A DNA stretch of 64,000 nucleotides from Arachis hypogaea (lineage: Eukaryota > Streptophyta > Magnoliopsida > Fabales > Fabaceae). A program made the position numbers and the translations under genes. Under the pieces are notes generated by a model. That model had not been told where the DNA came from. It was given only the letters and a program-made list of their open reading frames with translations, and ran no database searches. Positions within the stretch are counted from its first letter, which is position 1. Each line of letters begins with the position of its first letter. The stretch spans positions 18,161,940-18,225,939 of the forward strand of contig NC_092051.1 in NCBI RefSeq assembly GCF_003086295.3. The letters run 5' to 3'. Shown here piece by piece: positions 21,836 through 32,515 of the stretch.

Positions 21836-24800
21836 ATGGAATCAGGAACTCCACTGTCCCGCTTGGAGGATGCTTACCAACAACATCGGTCCGAGATCGC
21901 AGCGCTTCAGAGAGGACAGATCGAAACCATCGCTCAGGTTGTGGAAACCCAAAGCCGACTTGGATCTGTGGAAACGTCGGTTAAGAGCATTGAGAAGATG
22001 CTCAAGGAAAGCTTGAAGCTCAAGCAAGAGATACCGGAACATGGAGAGAGTTTCGATTCCGCAGGTTCTACGGGGAATCTCCATCTGTCACAATGGCCGA
22101 AGGGAGTTCGGGCCGAGCTACTAGTTTTTAACGGGGAGGGAGTGGAGGAATGGACCTTCCGAGCCAGGGAATATTTCGAGCTTTATGCGGTACCAGAGGC
22201 GTGGAGAGTGCGGCTCTTGTCCTTCCACCTCACCGGCCCAGCATATACATGGTATCGATGGTGCGTAAATAATGGCATCATGTATACTTGGGAGGGATTC
22301 TTGGAGGTGCTAATCACTAGATTCGGTCGCAATATTTTTCATGACCCAAAGGCAGCATTGAAAGATCTTCAACAACATTCCACGGTCGCAGAGTACCAGT
22401 CCCAATTCGAAGATCTGTCCAACCAAGTCACGGGACTGACAGAGGATTGGCTAGTGTCACTCTTTACGGCTGGGTTGAACGATGCACTCAAGTGCGAGCT
22501 CATGCTTGCGAAGCCTAAGACATATGTGGAAGCGGTCGCCCTTGCCAAACTGCATGAGCAGAAGCATAGTGCAAATTCTCTTAATCTGCAGCCACACAGT
22601 CACCGCACTGCCGGAGGTACCCCCACCACTCTCAGCCCTGTTCGGCCACCATTGCTACGACCACCCTCATCATCCGCATCATTGAAGTCCCCAGTACTTG
22701 AAAAGGGACCCCCTGGCTCACAAAGCGGGAGTAATACTCCTCATCGTCGACTCACAGCTGCCAAGAATAAACAACGGCGTGAGAAGGGACTTTGTTATTA
22801 TTGTGATGAAAAGTATTCGGTGGGACATAAGTGCAAATCATCCTTTCTACTACTGGTGGGAGGTGAAGAAATGGATGAGTTACTTCATGGGTGGCAGACC
22901 GAAATGACTAATCCAGAGGGAGACTCGGTCAGCTTGGGAACACCCATTCCGGAGGAAGGCGTGGTGGAGATAAGCTTCAATGCCATGGTGGGGGTGTACC
23001 ACCCAGAAACTATCAGAATTGCTGGAACCTGTGAAGGGAACCCAGTAATGGTATTAGTGGATGGGGGGAGCACCCATAATTTCATGAAATCAGCGACAGC
23101 AAGGAAAGAGGACTTACCAATCACTCAAGTACCGCAGTTGAATGTATATGTTGGTAATGGCGAGTGTATTGGCTGTGTTTCGAAATGCAATCAGGTGCCG
23201 CTGCATATGCAAGGATTTGGATTCCGGTTAGAAACCTTCATTCTTGATATCAAGGGAGCCGATATTGTTTTGGGGGCACAATGGTTAATGCAATTAGGTG
23301 ATGTAACAATGAATTATTTGAATTTAACAATGGAATTCGTGGTAGGGGGACAGACTGTAAAGCTGCAAGGTGAGCGGTTGTTCCAGCCAGGGGCAATCGG
23401 AGGTAGAACTCTTAACAAGATGGTCACTGCCGATGTCATCGCTTCCTTCCTTCATTTAAGAGTGCTGGAACCGAATGAACTGGAAGCCACACCAGAACAG
23501 CAAAATCAACAAGTGCAGCAAGTATTGGAAGAGTACCAAGAGGTGTTCCAAGAACCCACCGAATTACCTCCACCCAGAGAAATTGAACACCAAATTCACC
23601 TCCAACAAGGAGCAGACCCGGTAAATGTACGCCCCTATCGTTACCCACACTATCATAAGGAAGAGATTGAGAAATTGGTGGAGGAAATGCTACAGGCAGG
23701 GGTTATTAGAGAGAGTCACAGTGCTTTCTCCAGCCCAGTATTACTCGTACGCAAGAAGGATGGGAGCTGGCGTTTTTGTGTGGACTACCGCGCATTGAAT
23801 GCAATTACCATTAAGGATAAGTTTCCGATCCCAAATATTGATGAGATCCTTGATGAATTAGGTGGTGCCGAGTACTTTTCCAAGATTGACCTCCGTTCTG
23901 GCTACCATCAAATTAGAATGCGTGAAAGTGACATTCCGAAAACAGCCTTTCGAACACACTTGGGACATTATGAGTTCATCGTTATGCCCTTTGGGTTAAC
24001 CAATGCCCCCTCCACATTCCAGGCTACTATGAACAAACTGTTTCGTCCTTATATTCGGAAATTTGTAGCGGTTTTCTTCGACGACATTCTCGTTTATAGC
24101 CGGTCCAAGGAAGAACACCTTTGCCACTTCCACACTGCCCTGTCAGTGCTGCAACAGAACCAATTTGTTGCCAAACTTTCGAAATGTGTCTTCTGTCAAA
24201 CCCAAGTAGAATATCTTGGTCATGTGGTCAGCGGTGCCGGGGTGCAAGTAGATGCTTCCAAGATAGCCGCCATAATTGAATGGCCAAAACCAACCAGCTT
24301 GAAACAACTACGGGGTTTTCTCGGTCTCAGTGGGTACTATCGACGCTTTGTAGCTCAGTATGCGCATATTGCTGCCCCATTGACGGACCTGCTCAAGCAA
24401 AACAGCTTTCACTGGAATCATCTAGCTGACTTAGCCTTTGAGAGGCTTAAGGCTGCTCTTACTCACACCCCAGTACTTGCCCTCCCTGATTTTTCTCAAC
24501 CCTTTATAGTGGAGACAGATGCTTCAAGTCATGGAATCGGAGCTGTTTTATCCCAAAAGGGACACCCCATTGCTTATTTCAGCAAGAAACTCAGCGGGAG
24601 GTTGTCGATGGCATCGGTGTATGTTAGAGAACTTTATGCTATCACACAAGTTGTTGCAAAGTGGAGGCATTACCTTCTTGGTCGCCATTTTGTCATTAAA
24701 ACTGATCACCAAGGCCTTCGCGAGCTTATGAATCAAGTGGTGTTAACCCCTGATCAACAATATTACCTCACTAAACTGCTGGGATATGATTTTGAGGTGG

Positions 24801-26521
24801 TGTATCAGTCTGGCTCCCTGAACAAAGCTGTTGATGCTTTGTCTCGGCAAGGGGAGGAAACTGCACCCCCAATTTTCTTCCAAGCTTTCTCATCAGTTCA
24901 ATCAGCTTTAATTCCTACATTGCTGCGTGCCACTAGAGAAGATCCAGAGACAAAATTGCTAATTGAACAATATAAGCAAGGAGAATTGCCCTCTGATTTT
25001 CTCTTTCAAGATGGGTTGTTGGTTTATCGTGGCAAAATTTGGGTCCCAGATTTCGAAGGTATCCGCACACAACTGCTTCAGGAGTTTCATAACACCCCAA
25101 TGGCTGGACACCACGGCGAGCTCAAGACGTATAAGGCTATTGGGGAGCTTTTCTTTTGGCCGGGCCTGCGTAAAAATATTCATAAGTTTATTCAGGAGTG
25201 TGATATTTGCCAATCAACCAAATATATGACTTCTAAGCAACAAGGGTTATTGCAACCGTTACCTGTGCCAAGTGGGCCGTGGATGGAACTCTCAATGGAC
25301 TTCATTGTTCAACTGCCGAAGTCTACTGGATACTCTGCAATCTTGGTGGTTGTGGATCGCTTTAGCAAAACGGCACACTTTGAACCATTGCGAGCTGGGT
25401 TCACTGCTAGTACGGTGGCAAGAATTTTCATTGGGTCAGTAGTGAAGCTTCATGGGTTCCCTTCCTCCATTGTATCCGATAGAGATCCCCTGTTCCTCAG
25501 TCATTTTTGGCGCAACCTTTTTGAATTCAGTGGCACTCACCTCCACTATAGTACGGCGTATCACCCTCAAACTGACGGCCAAACGGAAGTCACTAATCGC
25601 TCCCTTGAACAATATATGCGTGCCTTTTCCCATTCTCAACCACAACAATGGGCAACCTTCCTACCATGGGCAGAGTTTTGTTATAACAGTTCCTACCATT
25701 CAGCGATCCAAATGACACCGCACGAAGCTTTACATGGGTTTCCAATGAATCTACCACCAGGATATACACCGGGGTCCTCTCCAGTCATAGAAGTTGACTT
25801 GTTTTTACACACCCGTGAGATTTTGAATGATGAACTCGCGTATTACCTGCACCAAGCCAGAAAGCGTATGAAGAAGCAAGCAGATCAGAATCGAAAAGAT
25901 AAGGAATTTCAGGTGGGAGATTGGGTATTGCTCAAGCTCAAACCTTACCGGCAATTGTCGCTGTCTCGCCGGGAACACCCTAAACTTGGCCGAAGATATT
26001 TCGGGCCCTACCGTGTGAAGAGTAAAGTAGGGAAGACTGCGTATCACTTGGAGCTGCCAGAGGGGAGTACGATCCACCCTGTCTTCCATGTATCCATGCT
26101 GAAAGAGTTCCACGGCGCACAAACTGATGACGCACCCATCCTCGCTGTGGCTCCTGCATCGTTCCAGCCAGTGCCGATGGCAATTGTGGGACAGCGCTCA
26201 GTCGAGAGGGATGGGAGGCAAGTGATGCAAGTCTTGGTGGACTGGGAAGGCTTGCCAAGAGATGAGACATCATGGGTGGATTGGGATGAGTTACTGAAGT
26301 TGTTTCCGGAACTCAACCTTGAGGACAAGGTTGTTCTCAGGGAGGGTGTAGTTGATACGCCTAACAAGGAACCCAGCCAGCAAACTCAAAACAACAGCAG
26401 CCCAATTGAGGAACCAGAAGAGAATGTTGAAGCAGCAGATGGGCTAGCCACTGAGAAAGGCCCAACAAGTAAGAGAGAAAGAAGAGCCCCATCATGGATG
26501 AAGGATTACCATATGAACTAA
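21836..26521 (+). CDS. Chromovirus gag-pol polyprotein with C-terminal chromodomain, intact
   Basis: The polyprotein has 1561 residues. Gag lies at about 85-245 (AYTWYRWCVNN, LTRFG-like core), with a zinc-knuckle-like CYYCDEKYSVGHKC at about 320. Protease DGGSTHNFM is near 407. RT follows (YRALNAITIKDKFPIPNID), with the palm motif FFDDILVYS near 748. RNase H (VETDASSHGIGAVLSQ) is near 890. Integrase has an HHCC finger (HNTPMAGHHGELKTY...CDICQ) and the acidic triad in MDFIVQLP, DRDPLF and GQTEVTNR. The chromodomain-like end (VLVDWEGLPRDETSWVDWDEL) is at about 1465-1490. Chromodomains guide integration by contacting histone marks. The last 56 codons lie inside the 3' LTR. The ATG at 21836 follows the primer-binding site directly. 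No stop or frameshift is present, and the catalytic motifs listed are all there. Confidence 0.96.
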   Translation: MESGTPLSRLEDAYQQHRSEIAALQRGQIETIAQVVETQSRLGSVETSVKSIEKMLKESLKLKQEIPEHGESFDSAGSTGNLHLSQWPKGVRAELLVFNGEGVEEWTFRAREYFELYAVPEAWRVRLLSFHLTGPAYTWYRWCVNNGIMYTWEGFLEVLITRFGRNIFHDPKAALKDLQQHSTVAEYQSQFEDLSNQVTGLTEDWLVSLFTAGLNDALKCELMLAKPKTYVEAVALAKLHEQKHSANSLNLQPHSHRTAGGTPTTLSPVRPPLLRPPSSSASLKSPVLEKGPPGSQSGSNTPHRRLTAAKNKQRREKGLCYYCDEKYSVGHKCKSSFLLLVGGEEMDELLHGWQTEMTNPEGDSVSLGTPIPEEGVVEISFNAMVGVYHPETIRIAGTCEGNPVMVLVDGGSTHNFMKSATARKEDLPITQVPQLNVYVGNGECIGCVSKCNQVPLHMQGFGFRLETFILDIKGADIVLGAQWLMQLGDVTMNYLNLTMEFVVGGQTVKLQGERLFQPGAIGGRTLNKMVTADVIASFLHLRVLEPNELEATPEQQNQQVQQVLEEYQEVFQEPTELPPPREIEHQIHLQQGADPVNVRPYRYPHYHKEEIEKLVEEMLQAGVIRESHSAFSSPVLLVRKKDGSWRFCVDYRALNAITIKDKFPIPNIDEILDELGGAEYFSKIDLRSGYHQIRMRESDIPKTAFRTHLGHYEFIVMPFGLTNAPSTFQATMNKLFRPYIRKFVAVFFDDILVYSRSKEEHLCHFHTALSVLQQNQFVAKLSKCVFCQTQVEYLGHVVSGAGVQVDASKIAAIIEWPKPTSLKQLRGFLGLSGYYRRFVAQYAHIAAPLTDLLKQNSFHWNHLADLAFERLKAALTHTPVLALPDFSQPFIVETDASSHGIGAVLSQKGHPIAYFSKKLSGRLSMASVYVRELYAITQVVAKWRHYLLGRHFVIKTDHQGLRELMNQVVLTPDQQYYLTKLLGYDFEVVYQSGSLNKAVDALSRQGEETAPPIFFQAFSSVQSALIPTLLRATREDPETKLLIEQYKQGELPSDFLFQDGLLVYRGKIWVPDFEGIRTQLLQEFHNTPMAGHHGELKTYKAIGELFFWPGLRKNIHKFIQECDICQSTKYMTSKQQGLLQPLPVPSGPWMELSMDFIVQLPKSTGYSAILVVVDRFSKTAHFEPLRAGFTASTVARIFIGSVVKLHGFPSSIVSDRDPLFLSHFWRNLFEFSGTHLHYSTAYHPQTDGQTEVTNRSLEQYMRAFSHSQPQQWATFLPWAEFCYNSSYHSAIQMTPHEALHGFPMNLPPGYTPGSSPVIEVDLFLHTREILNDELAYYLHQARKRMKKQADQNRKDKEFQVGDWVLLKLKPYRQLSLSRREHPKLGRRYFGPYRVKSKVGKTAYHLELPEGSTIHPVFHVSMLKEFHGAQTDDAPILAVAPASFQPVPMAIVGQRSVERDGRQVMQVLVDWEGLPRDETSWVDWDELLKLFPELNLEDKVVLREGVVDTPNKEPSQQTQNNSSPIEEPEENVEAADGLATEKGPTSKRERRAPSWMKDYHMN

Positions 26522-26779
26522 TAGAGGGAGAGCATGATAGTCAATCCATATAGGCAGTTAGTTAGGATCTCAGAGGAATAAAAGGTAAGGGGTAAGGAGA
26601 GAGAGAGAGGATAGAGAATTACCAAAGTGTGAAATGGAGTCATTCTCCCAGGACTCGAAGCTGGGGGTAGCGTCATTGTAACTACTGGTGGTTGTTGAAT
26701 TTTGCTTAATTCCTCTAGTTCATTCACCTTTCATCCCGTTCATGTGCATTTTCATATTTTGCATTCATTGAGTCTAACA
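26353..26779 (+). repeat. 3' LTR of the chromodomain element (427 bp)
   Basis: Same sequence as 21379-21805. It is preceded by the purine-rich CAGGGAGGGTGTAGT, the likely plus-strand primer, which is also coding. The gag-pol stop TAA is at 26519-26521 inside this LTR. Confidence 0.95.
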
Positions 26780-26784
26780 AAACA
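26780..26784. repeat. Target-site duplication AAACA, right copy
   Basis: Matches 21374-21378 exactly. Confidence 0.93.
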
Positions 26785-29700
26785 CATCCTTAAAGCAGCA
26801 ATAGCGTTATTTGGTAATATTTTCCTTAATACTTTTTTCTTCTGTACATTCTTGCCGCTAAATGTAATAACAAGATATTATAAATTACGATTCTATCGTT
26901 GAGTTACCCATTTTTCTTAAAGAGAGCATACAGCATCACTAAAAGATATATTAGTAATTACATTAATTAATGAAAAGACTTTTTTCTTTGAGTCATTACA
27001 CTACTCACACACGTACACTTTGAGATTTTTTAAACCTCATCCTAGTCTCATATGAGATTTGAACTTAGTGCAGCTTGAGTAAGAGATAATGTCATTGTTA
27101 TTTGGTCATTGTTATTTGGTCTAAGCCTCAGCGACTAATGAATAGACTTTGAAACTTCCATGATAATTTTGACTGGTCTTTTCCGTGAGCCCATTAATAT
27201 TATTTTAGAATATTTCAGTCCATCCAATAAAAGAAAAAAAAATCTCGGTCAATATTCTCAAAAGTAAAAACCAATAAGAAGGCCACTCTTCCAGATAATT
27301 GAATCAAAAAATATTTTTAAATTAGTTAATCAAATTAAATTAATCTAATAATTAATTTATTAATTCGTTTAAATAAATGTTTGGAAGTTTAAATTTTTCT
27401 TTATGCATACCGTAACTTATGAACTTTTATTGTAGATATGCTAATTATTGTTATTTTTAGGTTAAAATTTTTATATATAAATAATTTTAACGTGAAATAC
27501 AAAAATATTTGATTATTTTAATATTTTATATGATTGGATGATAACACAATGTTTTGTAATAAAAAAATTTAATTATAAAAGAACAAAATGATATTGATAT
27601 TTTGTAATAAAAGTATTATTTTAAATATTAAAATACAAAATATTATTGATATTTTATTAAAAAATATTATTTTAATTGTAAAAACATAAAACGTCACTAA
27701 TATTTTGTAAATGACCATAATAATATTTAACATATAATTTAATTCATTATAGAGAATTTTATACCTAATAATATAATATAAAAAAAAAGTTCTTATTTTT
27801 ACACCTCTTCAAGATATGAAATAGATATTCTATTCCAAGAAAAAAGCCACATGCAAATTGACATCCTTCTTAGGTCCAAGTTTGAAAATTCTTCATTAAA
27901 GCAAAAACTTGTGATTTGATGTTTGAAGTTGTAGCTATCTATTGCCTTGTTGTTTGCAGTTCTCGTCAGTGTCAATAAATTAATAATTGTAGCCTTTAGA
28001 GAGAGAGATGGAAGTGGGCATAATAATATCCATATCAAAGCCAGTTTTTGGTATCTGAACTCTGAAGTGACTTATGGTGGCATGACATGTGAATACAAAT
28101 TGAAAATCATAAGTTTTTTCCTTGCTTTCTTAGCTTCCAAAAATATTTTTATGTTTTACGTTTAAAATATTTTATAATGAGTCACAAAAAAAAAATATTT
28201 TATAATTATTTATGTGATTAAAGTAAAAAATAATTATTTTTGTTGATACATTATCTAAAATATATATGTATATATAATTATTTTATAATTTATACATTTA
28301 TAATGCAATAAAATTAAATTTTTTTTAGTAATCTAATATTAAAAAACTGAGTAAATCTTATAACCATCTATTATTTTTTAAATTATTTAAAAAATATAAA
28401 ATTAAAGTTAATATCTATTTTTTCCTGTTCAATAATATAAAAGTTTCAATTTCAATTTGTTCTTTATTGATGGTCTTGCTCTTACAATGGCAAATTGCAT
28501 TAATGGAAATCTACCCAAAGTCCCAAATAATGGATCCAAAGTGGATGTCCCCACTATAATATAATGGCTTGTTATCATTCATCAAGAATAAGAACTTCAC
28601 ATCAAAGTCCAACACAAACCGTGGTCCCATTGCCAGTATTCAATTTTCTACACCAAGTATGATATTTGTAAGAGTAAATCGTAAGAAATGTTTTCGAATT
28701 ATTTAGTCGTTTCTAAACATTTTTTTAAATATTTGAAAACTAATGCATTAAAAAAAAACTCAAGGGTTGTTTACGCAACCAAAATAGTAGAAATGACAAA
28801 AGCCACAGTAAGATTTCATGGCTCTCCTAATGACACCATATTTTTTTAGAATACATGTCTAAATATATTTTTAAAAAATTTTATAGAGACGTTTTTGTCT
28901 CCAAAAAATATTTATTACGTAAGAGATATAGGATCTGACTAAAATAAAAATTTATATGTCTTACTTTTATAAAGTTTAGAAATTTCAATGTAATAAAATT
29001 TTGTTGGAACCGAAAAGGTTTAACGCCAAATTTTGGGTATATACTGTATTTTTTATGTAAAGAACTCAAATATTAAAATAACAATTATGGTTTATACAAA
29101 GCTCATGGATAATTTTGGAGTATTTAGAAAAGCAGTTCTCTTTCTCCAATTATTGACGTTATTGTTGGTTAAGCTGTATGTGTTGTGGTAACACTACTAG
29201 AATTGTGTTGTATGCATTAGCATAGAATAGCACAAATAATACTTGGGACCCAAACAAAGGATCTTCCATTATTTGTAGAGATCTCTAATGTTGTTGTTTC
29301 CTTGTTGATGGTGTTCAAGGAGACAGCTCGTGCTTGCCAATGCACGCCCCCATTACTCCAAACTCCAAAGATTGTTAACTTCACTGTTCCTAGATTGTCC
29401 ATACCCTTATCCTTTTGACACGTGTCTAATCTGCATTTATTTAAGAAAGTAAAATGTGATCTCTTATTTTTAAATATTTTTTTATCTCACTTATAAAATA
29501 GATGGTAAAAAATTATACTTTATCCTCTAAAGTAAAATTCAAAATTTAAAGGATTTAAATTCTAATTTTTTAATGTATATTATTTGGTGTCAAATTTTTT
29601 GGAACTTATTTAAAATTTATTAAATTTTATATTTTAAGTTAAATATTAATTATTTAATTTTTTTAATAATTAAACAAAAAAATTTTAGACACCATGACAA

Positions 29701-31299
29701 AAACTATCCCATAATAATTTCACTCACAACAAAGTCGTGAAGAAACTAAAAGCTACTAGATTATTAATACAGGCCAGCTGTGTCTCTCTCTTAATGTGGT
29801 ACCAGGTCTACTAATATAGTAACAATAATAACATGAAGAATGTGTGTATGTTTATATATTATATGTTTTGCAATAATTACAAATCTAACCTAATCATCAT
29901 TTATATATCATACCAAATTAATGGTAATAGACAAATTAGTTCATTTTTCAAACCACTACGTACATACTTTATACTACAACATTTCAGGTAGTTTAATTTG
30001 GCAAAGATAAGAATTAAGATCAACCAAACGTACCTTTTGAAACCCAATTTAACATCGTTGCTATTATTGGTTACCAAGTATCAATCAATCCTCATACATT
30101 ATTCCCAAGGCCATAATTCAATGATTGTTAGGCTATGCTAATTGCTAGCTGGTTTGCTGCTAATGGATAGAAGAGTGTAAGAATTAAGATGTATTTTATG
30201 GTGTTTATAATTTGGTGTTTAATTTTTGTTTAATTTATTTTTTATGATAAAATTTGAATATTTATAGTTATTTATTTTTATATTTTTAAAATTAAATATT
30301 AATTTTTAATTCTTTTTAGTAAGTTAAACAAATACTTTTAGATATGATAACAATTACTAAGAATTAATTCGAGTTAATTAAATGTTCAACTTATTTGTTT
30401 ACTTAAATAAGTGTTAAAAATTCGAATCTTGTGTTATATATATATATCTAATAATTTATTAGTCAATAATAAATATTTCAATAGAAATTAAATCAAATTT
30501 AAAACTAACTAATTCTTAGTTTGTTGTACGAAAAATATTGTAAAAAGGTCTAAAAAAGAAAAAGATAGAAGAGTATATGCATGTTACTGTTATTGTACAT
30601 CATATATAAATAACATACTAATGGTTTTGTGTCACTTTAATATTATATAGTGAAGTTATTTTTTTTTTATGTTAATAGATATTAGAAACATTCTATTTTG
30701 AGGAGAGATATACTATATTAGGATTTTGATATAAAATAAAAAAATATATTTTAACTTTAATTTTTGGAATCTGTTTTTTGTCATCGGAGGCAAATTTGTC
30801 CCTCCCCTCCACAAGGAAGAAGTTCGCCGAAATATAAAAAATCGTGGTCTCTCCCACTTTTTACTTTTCATCATTTTCACTTTTTACTCATTCTCATTCT
30901 CATCATCTCTTCTTTTATAAAACTTTTTATTTTTGGCATTTTTTGACAATCTCAGATAATTCTATTATTCTGTTCTTTTTTTAATTTAATATATTTTTGT
31001 ATTATTTTATTTAGTTAGATTAAGTTTTGTTATTAGTTTTTAATTTTAGTTAGTTTGATAATTATTTAGTTTGATAATTAGATTATATAATTAGTTTAGA
31101 GTACTATCTATTATTAGTTTAATAATGTGAAACCATCACGTAATTATGGTAGAAGATTAATAGATGTTAGTTAATAAAAAAAATTATTTTAGTTATTATT
31201 TCATTTGAACTAATAATGATTTAGAGTAATATTATAGTTTATGGTCTAAGTATTTAAAGTTTTTAAATTTATTGCCAATGTTCATCCATAATAAGTTAG
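26785..31299. other. 4.5 kb AT-rich DNA without a recognised gene
   Basis: All frames are under 80 codons and none shows a known motif. Less AT-rich islands occur at about 28460-28660 and 29210-29410. The latter is open on the - strand for 61 codons (29217-29402), but I recognise nothing in it. A possible small foldback lies at about 29587-29694, where GGTGTCAAATTTTTTGG faces AAAATTTTAGACACC. A GC-richer patch at 30780-30860 has no explanation. Confidence 0.4.
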
Positions 31300-31306
31300 T
31301 TAATTT

Positions 31307-31404
31307 TAATTTATTTTTTTTATTTACATTACTATTTCAGTTGAATTGGCTATGGTTTAGAATTAAATTATATTCTAAAAATTTATTTTTTTTATTTACA
31401 TTAC
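31307..31404. repeat. ~75-bp tandem duplication at the Tat insertion site
   Basis: The block TTATTTACATTACTATTTCAG...GGCTATGGTTTAGAATTAAA occurs at about 31319-31373. It restarts at about 31377 and is then cut at 31404 by the Tat element. The rest of the second copy resumes at 40618 (ATTACTATTTCAGTTGAATT). The duplication therefore existed before the retrotransposon arrived. Confidence 0.75.
31400..31404. repeat. Target-site duplication ATTAC, left copy
   Basis: Directly precedes the LTR start TGTACGAAAT. The same bases follow the right LTR at 40618-40622. Confidence 0.93.
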
Positions 31405-31783
31405 TGTACGAAATATCTCTGGTACTGTTTGAAGGGTGGATCGGGAACCCGCGGACAGTGCTGGAGCCGGGTCGCTTGACTGGAGCAATGGGGGGGGTAC
31501 CTGCAAAGACACTCCGACGCTCAAGTCAGAATGGATCTAAGAGGTAGAAAGTGTGTGGAATGAATCCTTACCTGGAGGGGCCTGAGCCCTCTATTTATAG
31601 GTGGTGGAGGATATCTTATCTTATCTTATTTGGTTAAGATAAGGGGGGTGTTTGAATTCGAAAGTCGGTTAGGAGTCTGAGAATGCCGTTTTCGGGCCTT
31701 CTAGAAGTGAGGAACGGGTCGGACCCGGGGAACCGGTGTCGGGTTCGGTCTTGGATCCGGGACGTTGGGCCGGATCCGTAACA
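31405..31783 (-). repeat. 3' LTR of the - strand Tat element (379 bp)
   Basis: On the + strand it runs from TGTACGAAAT to GATCCGTAACA. The TATA-like motif CTATAAATAG lies on the - strand at about 31595-31605. Confidence 0.95.
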
Positions 31784-32515
31784 GTTGCCCCGCAGCGGGG
31801 GAGCGAGCAAGGTCGGTCCGTCGCTTGAGAGGCGTGATGCCTGTCCGTGAGCTTCGGTTCGTCTCGGGAGTTCGTCTGTTTTTCTAGGGGGAGGTCGGTG
31901 CCTTGGTTCCGGTTTTGCTGGGGGTCTCGTCTGACCGTTTTTTGGTTTGACGAGACTCCTCCGCTTCTACCGTGTCTGTTGCGTTCTTCGATGCTTTATC
32001 AGTTTCTTTTTTCGAGGGGGGTCATTAAATGTGAGGGGACGTTTTCCCTTTTCTGCCCCTACTAGTTTTAACTGTGCCTAGGGGTAATTGTGTCAGTTTT
32101 AGCTCTTTCCTTTGAAACCGTTTTGGATTTTTATTTCAGTTCCCTCGCTCACTTCCCTTTTCTTTTCCTTTTTCCATTCTCTTCTGAAGAATCTCTCTCC
32201 TTAGTTTTTGGTTTTTGCTTGCTGCTCCTGCTTTTCAAGCTTCCTCAAGTGTTCTTCCTGCATTTCCAGGTTAGCGCGTTTCGTCTATTCTTTTCCTGTT
32301 ATTTTGTGAATGCTGCTCTGTTTTTTGCCATGCATTGCTCTGCCTGTTTTTAGTTTTGCGTTGAACTAGTCTCTTTTGGTTGGGGGGGGTTTGTTTGAGT
32401 TTTTTGGAGGGGTCGAGCACCGCCGTATTCGTTCGGTGATGGCGGTGTGCCGCCGCGTTGGTTTGGTAGTGGTGTGTAGGTTTCTGTCTTACTTCTGTCT
32501 AGGGTTAGCAGGCTG
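31784..32515 (+). other. Region between the Tat 3' LTR and the antisense gene
   Basis: It starts with a perfect inverted CCCCGCAGCGGGG (31794-31806) next to the LTR. The rest is T/C-rich on the + strand and looks like a leader of the antisense gene. TTTATTTCAG (32132-32141) and CATTTCCAG (32262-32270) could be 3' splice sites of leader introns. I find no sure promoter. Confidence 0.4.

Larger units (their letters stand above)
21379..26779 (+). mobile_element. Intact chromodomain Ty3/gypsy element (chromovirus, probably Reina-like)
   Basis: This is a compact 5.4-kb element with 427-bp LTRs that look identical by eye, a perfect AAACA duplication and one uninterrupted 1561-codon gag-pol frame ending in a chromodomain. 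Small size, short LTRs and a single frame fit the Reina clade of chromoviruses. Clade placement needs an RT tree. Identical LTRs and an undamaged frame mean very recent insertion; one substitution per LTR pair would already be 0.23%. It is the best candidate in the window for an element that is still active. Confidence 0.95.

Noticed and set aside
29217..29402. 61-codon - strand frame in the 4.5-kb AT-rich region
   Set aside because: Slightly gene-like composition but no recognised motif, no splice partners and short length.
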